NCBI GenBank assembly: GCA_018292915.2
Contig: JACVVK020000336.1
Span: 701,647-765,646, forward strand
Length of the DNA: 64,000 nt
Direction of reading: 5' to 3'
DNA from: Batillaria attramentaria
Lineage: Eukaryota; Mollusca; Gastropoda; Batillariidae
Part shown: positions 43,258-51,031 of the stretch, piece after piece
How the letters are laid out: each line of letters begins with the position of its first letter
Position numbering within the stretch: the stretch's first letter is position 1
Program-made: the position numbers and the translations under genes
The notes under the pieces: generated by a model
Database searches by the model: none
Seen by the model: the letters and a program-made list of their open reading frames with translations, nothing else
What the model was told of the DNA's origin: nothing

Positions 43258-45708
43258 GTCTCTGTCTGTCTGTCTGTCTCTCTCTCTCCCCCCACCCGGC
43301 CCCACCCCCAGTCACGTGACTAATCGGTCGAGGTCGTAGAGGATCTAGTGTCATTGGTAGAACTTGGAGAGGGGAGAACCGGCAACAATAACAACAAAAC
43401 AGACAAAATAACATGAAATTTGGAGAAACAACTTTGTAGGACGGGGCCGTTCCTCCTTGTTTTTTTCTCACAAATATCAAATTTAACGTTTAGCATACAA
43501 CGCCGTCGAAGAGTGCGTTAACCTTGCTTAACACGAGTCTGTCCTCTTGAAACTGTTCTGTGTAACCGAGCACTTACATCGCATGCATCGGCCTGGGTTA
43601 GTGCAGGTCGGAGCTAACGGGTACCCGTATCGACGAGTGTGTTTACATCATTTTATTTCTGCCCCATTTCTTCGCCGGCACCACTTGTATTCCTTCCAGA
43701 GTATGGATGGACTCTACGGAGGGCTTGGAAGCTGGGGCAATATTTAGTATGCATGATGATAAGAATGAGGATGTTATGGAGATCCATGTGGTTTGGGATT
43801 GCATGACAGGGCCGCATTCCGCGCTTCCGATCAAAAATATCCCGGCGATAACCGGGCCCGGGAAGTACAGCACCTGTGGTGCCTGTCGTGTAATCATCCA
43901 CATGATGAGATAAGTCATGACAGGGAAGCACCCTCAAAATGGCACCCATGAAGTGTGTGAGTCACGGCTGTATGGCAGCTCCTCCCCACTGGGCTCAAAG
44001 CACGCCCACTCTGGGTAGGAGCCGAGCTAGGTAGGAAAAATCCCGCTTGCCTCGGCTGTGATTCGAACTCGGGTCTCCCGGTCCATGGTCCGAAGCGCTA
44101 TAACCAATACACAACGGGGGCCGGCTGAGTGTGTTTAGTTTGTTTATGGCAGAGTGTGGGAGCGCGAGGAGAATCCTGATTCCGGCAATACTGTATGCAG
44201 CAGAGTTGTACAATTGTTAACAATGTCCAAGTAAGAGCTTCTAATGTGGCATAGCCCCCTCCCCCTCCTCCCTCCGCCGCACCCCACCCAACGGTTATCT
44301 CACATCTAGGTGAGGAATATAAAGATTTGTCTTTCCTTTTCACTAGAAACTGCTCATTACTGTTTCTTTGGCCATTGTTTTCAGGTCTTTGGAAAGTGAT
44401 CACTGCTGTTGGCGTTAGTGTGCTTGTCTTCCTTATCATCATCGTTACCATCTTCTGCACTCGAAAAGGTACGGTGGAAATAGCATTGGTCATCATTCAG
44501 TAAGAGAGCTGCATGGTGTTTTTGTTTGTTTGCCATTGCATCGTGTTTTGGAAATTGGCTTTTCGGCGTCAAAGAAGACCCTATCAAAGCTTATGGCATA
44601 TTTTTGTTTTGTATTTTTGTTCGATTCAATGTTCAAAGAACAACACCAACAACAACAAAACAGGAATAAAGAAAAACAAGAAACAAGAAAAGAAAGAAAC
44701 AATTAAGGAAACAAATTAATGTTTCTTTCGACCCAAAGCAGAAATAGTTTGAAGTATACTTAGGTTTGAAAATCATGACAAGCAGGATTTGCTCAAACAG
44801 CTCACTGTAATAAGCGCTAGCTGGCTACTGTTTTGTCTGCTGTTTAAAGGAAGAAAGCGAGCCGTCATACCGCAGCCTGCTGTAGAGCTGGCCGTCATAC
44901 AGAGACGAAGTCTGGTCAGAGAGGAGGACGGATCTGCCCCGAGTGTACACATCTACTGGGATGCCGACCCTCCTGCTGCTGATGGAGAAGATGTTGCAGG
45001 TAGGTAACGTGTTCATGACTTCTCGCGCTGCTCACTTACTGCGCAGAGAAGACTAGAAGTCGTATTTAGAAACTACTGCATTAGTCAGCTGAACCACCAG
45101 TATCACCAGCGACCTGACGGGCAGCGTCGTCAGGGTACATTACGGTCCTATCGCCTGTGGAACTGTGATACTCAGCTATTAAAACACATTTTTCTGTGTT
45201 TAGCATTTAATTCATGACGCAGATCACCACTTCTGCTATAGCGAAGTGAATGATTCTCTCTTAAACAGACAATAAAGTATTTTGAATTGAATCATGGGTT
45301 GAAGAAGAGTATATCGGAGACAAATTAAAGGCAAACCGTAATTATGTCCTGTGTGCATGAAACTGGTTTTCAGAGGAAGCACCACCACAAATCTGCCACC
45401 GACCAGGGAATCCTCCTGATGACTACCTGAACCCAGAACCGTCACGTGACGAGACCCAAGATGAAGGAGCCGAGTTCAACACTGTACCTTTCTACCACAA
45501 CACACAGATCAGGAACGTCGGTGCAACAGCGGCATCCGACGGAGACTCACAAACTGCTGCTCCAAGAAAATGGATGTCTAGCCACCCAGAAGACGGGATT
45601 AAGGCTTCGGATGATAATCCTGACAGCGACAGGGCAAATACCGAAAGTAAAGATGTAACTGATTATGTAGGTTATGACCCACGACTCTACGAAAACTCAC
45701 AACTGTGA
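38280..45708 (+). CDS. Receptor 3: complete Ig-like membrane receptor with exclusive exon pair
   Basis: The exons are 38280-38361, 39243-39578, 39899-40207, one of 40617-40767 (4a) or 40997-41186 (4b), then 41648-41796, 44385-44468, 44850-44999 and 45374-45708. With 4a the product is 531 residues; with 4b it is 544. All introns are GT-AG and phases agree. The order is signal peptide, D1, D2, D3 (A plus B halves), one membrane helix, and a tail with YLNP, YHNT and YENS. The tail and membrane exons match receptor 1 closely, and D1 matches receptor 2. Using both or neither of 4a and 4b breaks the frame. The first, long intron after exon 5 (41797-44384) holds a tandem repeat and two SINEs. Ligand and function are unknown; signalling through SH2 adaptors is inferred from the YxN motifs. 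Confidence 0.8.
38362..39242 (+). other. Receptor 3 intron 1
   Basis: No gene is seen inside. There is an A-run at about 38572-38592 and a G-rich run near 38707-38726. Confidence 0.6.
39243..39578 (+). CDS. Receptor 3 exon 2, domain D1
   Basis: This phase 1-1 exon of 336 nt encodes LTLTVVENDTIRLPF, then CLKEDGCTCDGKDKF, then WVWESSI. It aligns with D1 of receptor 2. Part of the domain lies upstream of the first in-frame ATG, so a simple ORF search would miss it. Confidence 0.8.
39899..40207 (+). CDS. Receptor 3 exon 3, domain D2 (C2-like Ig)
   Basis: This phase 1-1 exon of 309 nt encodes LNISCTWEKGNPPV, then DVGFIRCLAPGASSNKTATL. Cysteine spacing is canonical. The domain is slightly longer than its paralogues in the C'-D region. 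Confidence 0.82.
40617..40767 (+). CDS. Receptor 3 exon 4a, half-domain A (alternative)
   Basis: This phase 1-2 exon of 151 nt lies between TTTCAG and GTATAT. It encodes CPPSFTDKTNQTF at its start, then IRTHTREVEGC, and ends KTRDCL. It is closest to the orphan exon at 31820. Confidence 0.75.
40889..40928 (+). repeat. (GA)n microsatellite between exons 4a and 4b
   Basis: About 20 GA units lie in the 229-bp gap between the two alternative exons. Confidence 0.95.
40997..41186 (+). CDS. Receptor 3 exon 4b, half-domain A (alternative)
   Basis: This phase 1-2 exon of 190 nt lies between TTTTTCAG and GTAAAG. It encodes CKPTFAQPERNEI, then LRTHTTDFTEC, and ends near GECDS. It is closest to the A exon of receptor 1. 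Confidence 0.78.
41290..41314 (+). repeat. T-run joined to G-run
   Basis: About 14 T are followed by 11 G in the intron after exon 4b. Confidence 0.9.
41648..41796 (+). CDS. Receptor 3 exon 5, half-domain B
   Basis: This phase 2-1 exon of 149 nt encodes FVNLIGIPPDLVLTVRLDNV, then DEGQWTVELTNDAGTG. It is nearly identical to the B exon of receptor 1 at 1996-2144, including a 40-bp stretch around the VRLDNVRKQ codons. Confidence 0.82.
41836..41866 (+). repeat. Palindrome at the end of a dispersed repeat
   Basis: The words aagttgtttctc and gagaaacaactt form a palindrome, followed by tatgagacggggc. Related ends occur at 43425-43450, 47486-47530 and 51550-51575. Confidence 0.65.
42609..43012 (+). 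repeat. 183-bp tandem repeat, two and a half copies
   Basis: ccagccctctagatcttcca starts units at 42609 and 42792. A partial third unit around 42960-43012 runs into (CT)n. The third unit matches 9945-10003. Confidence 0.85.
43049..43220 (+). mobile_element. tRNA-headed SINE (family 1), full length, inside (CT)n
   Basis: The copy starts GGGGAGCCAGGGTGGCCGAA, has a B box GAGTTCGAATCCC and ends with the tail GGAAAAGGACGTTAAAC. (CT)n lies on both sides, so it inserted in a microsatellite or carries one as its tail. Confidence 0.88.
43646..44126 (-). mobile_element. Long tRNA-headed SINE (family 2), 481 bp
   Basis: On the minus strand a tRNA-like head (TGTGTATTGGTTATAGCGC ... GAGTTCGAATC) is followed by a body of about 400 bp ending in an A-rich AATAAAATG end. 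A perfect 11-bp target duplication (GAGTGTGTTTA) lies at 43635-43645 and 44127-44137. Confidence 0.85.
44385..44468 (+). CDS. Receptor 3 exon, transmembrane segment
   Basis: This phase 1-1 exon of 84 nt encodes LWKVITAVGVSVLVFLIII, then VTIFCTRK. It is the counterpart of 3440-3532. It is too short and lacks a start codon, so simple ORF searches miss it. Confidence 0.8.
44850..44999 (+). CDS. Receptor 3 exon, juxtamembrane tail
   Basis: This phase 1-1 exon of 150 nt encodes RKRAVIPQPAVELAVIQRR, then EEDGSAPSVHIYWDADPPAA. A broken copy of its first 66 bp lies at 50323-50388. Reading past its donor gives an immediate stop. Confidence 0.82.
45000..45373 (+). other. Receptor 3 last intron, with possible poly(A) signal
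   Basis: AATAAA lies at 45271-45276. Together with the immediate stop after the donor (Gly-Arg-stop), it could allow a receptor form without the YxN tail. The same arrangement is seen in receptor 1. Confidence 0.45.
45374..45708 (+). CDS. Receptor 3 terminal exon, cytoplasmic tail
   Basis: This exon of 335 nt ends in TGA. It encodes RPGNPPDDYLNPEPSRDE, then FYHNTQIRNVG, then VGYDPRLYENS. It has no early ATG in frame and was found by its match to 4352-4686. Confidence 0.85.
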
Positions 45709-46073
45709 TGTATTTTCGGGGTCACAGTCGCGACAAACAAAGTAGAACGCTCTTGGAAAACGCAATTTGAGCTCAACGTCAGGAGTTTTGAAGTCCTCCT
45801 TACATCTGCAGTCAAGTAAAATTACATAAATTATGCCTGGTGCCGATTTTATCGAAACTGCTAGAGACACCGATGTTGTTCATGGAACTGTTTCTGTGTT
45901 TGTTCAAAGAGAGGGACTAAACTAGTCGGAGTCTTAAATCTTACGTGGTGATTATCATCAACGTGGTTTACTTTGTAGCCCCTGAAATAGTCGTAGTGGT
46001 CTGAGTTTACGCATCTCGTACTAATCTTGTACTCACGGCTTCGTCCATGTTAGAACATCAGCTCGGAAAAATC
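45709..46073 (+). other. 3' flank of receptor 3
   Basis: This is probable 3' UTR. No AATAAA was recognised before the Penelope insertion. Confidence 0.4.
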
Positions 46074-46085
46074 TGACGTTAGACA

Positions 46086-46572
46086 AATAGAAACGGAAAC
46101 GGTAATGACTGCGAAGTGGTTACAAGTTAAGCAAATAAAAGCGACACAAAAGGGACAGAAACCACTTAACTTTGACAAACTTATAGAAAAGAACAAAAAA
46201 GAAAAAAAAAAAAAACAAAAAAACAATGGATGGGTGTTGTGATTGCTAATTTTCACTATTCTTTTTTGTTCTTTTCTGCCCAACATTTTTTTTTTCACAC
46301 ACAGTCCATGGTCTTCTGTCACCTAAGGATGGGTGTTGTGATAATTTTACTATTTTTTCTGGTCCTTTTCTCGCCCACCGTTTTTTTTGTTGTTGTTTTC
46401 TTTTCCCGCGCCGTGTATGTCTGTACGTCCGCAGAGTTACCTTTTGCTTGTTTGTTGAAGTTATGTCCCATTTGTTTATGTCCTGAAGAAGGCGTAAGCC
46501 GAAACGTCGACCTGTGCCGTCCTTTGTCAAAGTTAAGTGGTTTCTGTCCCTTTTGTGTCGCTTTTATTTGCT
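46086..46572 (+). mobile_element. Penelope-like element end with inverted terminal copy
   Basis: The left ~100 bp is the reverse complement of the Penelope 3' end at 21672-21765. The rest (46228-46572) matches 21391-21716 directly. A perfect 12-bp target duplication (TGACGTTAGACA) lies at 46074-46085 and 46573-46584. No coding part remains. Confidence 0.85.
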
Positions 46573-46584
46573 TGACGTTAGACA

Positions 46585-47480
46585 GGACAGAATCCACGGT
46601 AGCCTCGCTATTTGGCACATACACAGAATGGAACTGTGCAAAGTGTAACAAAGACACCTCCATGGAATATGCGAACGGCATGATGCCCACCCATTGTTTA
46701 CCACTTGTCACGTGTAGTTATACGCCCGCTCTAAACATTGTCTGGTCAAGTTCTGCTACCACCAAGACCTTCCAGCGGAACTTCAAGCAACAGATCTGCT
46801 CACATTTCCCACCAAAGGCACCTTAAGCATGCACTAAGCTGTAAGTTGTTGCTGTGTGCATCATCATACTACAAAGGTCAAGGTCACAGGGTCAAGATGA
46901 AAACTCTAATCTGATGGTTTCGTTAAACGTCATCATTATCATGGTGTAGTTTTATTTTGCGTTCGTTAACCGTTTTGTTCATGTTTATCCTCCGTGATAA
47001 AATGCCAAGGAACTCTTCGCTCCTAGATCCTCTCTTCTAACCAATCTCTTTGTACACCAAATTACACCATTTATTTTGTTTTCCGTTATCGGATAAGAAC
47101 TAATCGTTGTTATTGTTGTGTATGTTTTTTTGATTGTACCATATTACTGAATGCATAAAAGTCAGTTAATGTGAGGTTGAAATATCGAGAATCAGATATT
47201 TCGGCATTGCTCCAGCTGGTTTTTTTTCAGGGCTGTGTGACCTACTGCAGTTCACAAAATGGCCGTCGTTTCCCCGGCTTTCAGTTTCCGTTATTATGTG
47301 TTTTCCCTAATGTACAGTTACCCTTACGAAAGTATGTTCGTGAGAGGGTGTTGCTTTGTTCATTATCTCCGGTTTCTTATACTGCATACTCAACTGGTTT
47401 TATTTTTCATTTTTTCTTGTATTCGGCATGACATGTACGTAACCATTATATTTGTAAAAGTTGTTTATCTGTCTCACGAG
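46585..47480 (+). other. Intergenic DNA
   Basis: A frame continuing from the Penelope end to 46826 has no known motif. Nothing else is recognised. Confidence 0.5.
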
Positions 47481-47485
47481 TGTTT

Positions 47486-47530
47486 TTTATGTTGTTTCCA
47501 TAGTAATGGAAACAACATCATAGGACGGGC
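47486..47530 (+). repeat. Palindromic end of a dispersed repeat
   Basis: atgttgtttccat and atggaaacaacat form a palindrome, followed by cataggacgggct. It resembles 41836-41866. Confidence 0.65.
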
Positions 47531-47743
47531 TAAATTTTCCACGTTCATGGGCAAGCATCTGTGGTACAAACGCACGTCACTGCCGATCTCCCGCAGAGAC
47601 GATTATGCAAGTGTAACTCTGACAATGACGTAAGAAAACGTGCGTCATCGATGCTGGCATGTATGCTGCGCCGAACGCGTTTCTCCTCCTCACTGAGTGC
47701 CGTCTGTGTGGATGTGTGTGTGTGTGTGAATTGTGTCCGGGCC

Positions 47744-48320
47744 CGTTTCTTCGAAAATACTTAACCGAATGGCTTCAAATTTGGGGTATCCAAATATATC
47801 AAAATGTTACATTAGACGATTCAAGCGTGTGATGATTGCTTAAGTGACTTGGGAGTTATCGCCCTTTTGAGACAAGTTGGTTGTCTTTCGTTTACAGGCG
47901 TAATATTTATTTAAATCACTCAATTGTTTGGCAGTAGATAGCTTGCATACGGACTCTGAACAGAATCACTACTAGAAAATGGTCGCTCTTATAGTTTTCA
48001 TGTAAACCGAGCCTGAGTTGACATTGCATGTGAACCCAGTTCAGATTCCTATTTCTCCGAAAATACTGAACCGATCGATTTCAAATTTGGGGTTTCTAAA
48101 TGAATCAAGATTGTTGAATAGAAGGCCCGATCCAGGTACGATTGCACACATGATTTGCGAGTTATCGGCCTTTTTTAAAAAGGTGGCTTTCTGGCGTTTA
48201 AAGGCGTAATATTTACCTACACCACTCCATTTTTTGGACATACATAGCATGAATACGGACTCTCAACTGAGTGAATTTTGGAGGTTGTCGCATTTATACT
48301 TTTGGCGTAAGCCGTACCTG
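47744..48320 (+). repeat. About 305-bp tandem repeat, two diverged copies
   Basis: Matching words include tcgaaaatact/ccgaaaatact, ttcaaatttgggg, gagttatcg, ggcgtaatattta and atacggactct. They recur in order from about 47750 and 48055. Confidence 0.75.
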
Positions 48321-48329
48321 ATGAAAGTG

Positions 48330-49131
48330 CTGGTGAACACACTTTAGATCTCAAAATCGCTCCTACTATACATAGATAATGAGCCTGGGGTGCCATAAAA
48401 AATATACCAAAAATTAGAAAAATTCACTGCAGCCGTTATCGTCAGTTGACTCGAAAATTTGTACTCAAAGCACATTTCCTCTACACAAGCCACACGCCTC
48501 ACAAACATCGCAGAAAAGGCACACGCGCACTGACGCACAACTGTATCAGCGTCAGTTTGCCGACGTCATGTTTGATTGACGTGATGCAGGCATTTCTTGG
48601 GGGTGTGTCGTCACTTTTCGGAAGTTCTCTATTTGTAGACGGGGAAAGCGGGAGTTTCATTGATGTAGTGAGCTTTGTTTTTCCCACTGACTCTCACTCA
48701 ATAGCATAGTAGAGTGAGAGAACACCACATCGGTCTCAATGGAGCACATGCACAAACGCGGCTCGCGCAAGTCTGTGTGCGTGCGTGCGCGCGCGCGTAG
48801 TGTGTGTCTGTGTGCGCGCGCGCGCAGCAGACATAACACATAGTGAAAAAACGTTCGCCGCGCAGACTTGTCTGTTAAACACATTGAGCCGGTAGAAATT
48901 CGATCGTTTCACTGCGCAGCAACAACACTTCAATTTTCATGGGGCTGCTTTCACAGTCATTGCAAGAATTGTATCCGAGTCAAAGTTATTACGTCAAATG
49001 TATTATGCGTCATCCCAATGAGGAAAAACGTCATAGATTTCAAAGAAAACAACTTGACGTCTCTCTTCCAAAACCAAGGTTGGTCTGACAAGCCCGGTCA
49101 GTTGTTTCCATTCAGAGAGAGAGAGAGAGTG

Positions 49132-49173
<42 letters not shown>

Positions 49174-49316
49174 GTGTGTGTGTGTGTGTCCTCCCGAATA
49201 CATAGCATTACAAAAGAACGACCTTGACGACAGCAGGTGATTAAATGGAAACAACATATTGGGCTGGTGGCCATCTTGTTTTCTTTGAAATCTTTGCAAA
49301 AATAAATGTTTCTGTA

Positions 49317-49366
<50 letters not shown>

Positions 49367-49550
49367 GAAAGACTTTGTTCAGCCAAAAACGCTTTATTTC
49401 ACACCAGCATGCAGTTTATACAATGTGAGATCCGATCGATACATAGCTTGTCCTCTATAGATACTACGGTGAATTGTGGTTTCATAGAATCGTGGATAAT
49501 AATTAACAAGGTGCTTGAGTAATAATACTACTATACTACCTTTTTAAAAC
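48330..49550 (+). other. Intergenic DNA with paired microsatellites
   Basis: (GC)n(GT)n lies at about 48778-48826. A long (TG)n at about 49118-49189 faces a (CA)n at 49317-49362, so these arms could pair. No gene is seen. Confidence 0.5.
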
Positions 49551-49930
49551 GAAGCAAGTCTTGGTGGCACCGCACATCCAGATAAAAGTTTATAAAATGG
49601 GGAAATCCACATAAAGAAAAAAAAAAAACTCTTTTAAACCAGTCAATCGACATCATTGGTCATTCAGTTAGGGACCAGGTGGTGGCGCGTATTTGCCATT
49701 GTGTTTTGGAAATTGACATTCCCGTGTCGATGAAATTGTGTAAAGGTGAATTCATGACCCTATAAGAGCTTAAGGCATATTTTTGTTGATTCAGTGTACA
49801 AAAAAATAGATGAAGAAGAAAAAAATAAAGAAAGAAGGAAATAAAGAAACGAGGTAAGAAAGAAACAAGGAAACAAAACTATTATTTCTTTCGACCCATC
49901 ACACATGAAACGAAGCAAACGTCTGAAGTG

Positions 49931-50084
49931 GTATGCCTAGGTTTGAAAAACATGACAAGCAGGATTTGCTCAAACAGTTCACTGTAATAAGCGCTAGCTG
50001 CGTAAGGGTAAGGGTAGCTAGCGCTTATTACAGTGAACTGTTTGAGCAAATCCTGCTTGTCATGTTTTTCAAACCTAGGCATAC
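49931..50084 (+). repeat. Perfect palindrome, 69-bp arms, 16-bp loop
   Basis: 49931-49999 is the exact reverse complement of 50016-50084. The arm derives from the receptor 3 intron just before its juxtamembrane exon. The loop contains aagggtaaggg. Confidence 0.92.
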
Positions 50085-50322
50085 TACTTTACGCATATAT
50101 TTGTCAAAATAGTGCAAGAATGAATAAACCAAAACTTACAGAAACACACGGGAAAATAATGATGGAAGGAAAAAAAAAAAAAAAACAACCAAAAAAACAA
50201 CCAAAAAAAAACCCTTCCGTAACGGTACTTGTGCTTGCGCAAGAACCCTCTTACTGATTCCCCCCAAAAAAAGAAAAAAAAAATAAGCGCTAGCTGGCTA
50301 CTGTTTTGTCTGCTGTTTAAAG

Positions 50323-50388
50323 GAAGAAAGCGAGCTGTCATACCGCAGCCTGCTGTGGGGCTGGCCGTCATGCAGAGACGAAGCTTGG
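50323..50388 (+). pseudogene. Broken copy of the receptor juxtamembrane exon
   Basis: After a TTTAAAG acceptor copy, the frame reads RKRAVIPQPAVGLAVMQRR and then diverges. No donor or tail exon follows. Confidence 0.75.
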
Positions 50389-50500
50389 AAAACGAAGAAA
50401 GTCTTGTTGGCACCGCACAGATAAAAGTTTATAAAATCAAGAAATCCACATATAAGGAATACAAATAAACTCGCTCAAATCAGTGAATCAACTTATTATT

Positions 50501-50980
50501 AGTGAACAATCTATACAAAAGAGGCTACCCAAATATTCAGGTCCTCAGCGGGTCCTTTATCAGCAAAATAGAGCAGACAGCTATTTTTACAGCAGATAGC
50601 AGACTGTGTTAAAAAAAAAAAAAAGGAAAAATCGACAGACGAAACACCTTAAAGCAAAATTAAGTGTAAACAAACACTTCAAACCTACATTAACAATCGC
50701 TAGTGCTGAGGATCACCATATCAAACTTCCATTTCATCATTGAAGAAACAGTTTTCGTGAGCACATCTATAAATTTAAACATTTTCACTTCCAAGCTACA
50801 AAGACACAATGCTTACACACAGGAGAAACACCTATATTACCAGTGGTCACACAAATACAAATCTGCTAAACAGACAAACTGTGTACAATTTTTCCGAAAG
50901 TATGACAATGTCAGTTTGAGTGTTACTATATGGTATGATTTTGTGGAGTTGCCACAGAGGGACGTGCGTGCTTGTGCGCG

Positions 50981-51031
<51 letters not shown>

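Larger units (their letters stand above)
49557..50500 (+). repeat. Rearranged duplication of the receptor 3 tail region
   Basis: 49690-50000 matches 44527-44820 of a receptor 3 intron. 50284-50388 matches 44811-44906 and includes exon sequence. A separate segment at 49557-49650 recurs at 50397-50490 (gtggcaccgcac / gttggcaccgcac), so the block has direct repeats at both ends. Confidence 0.75.

Noticed and set aside
46573..46826. Coding gene after the Penelope end
   Set aside because: The open frame crosses the target duplication and has no recognised motif or splice support.
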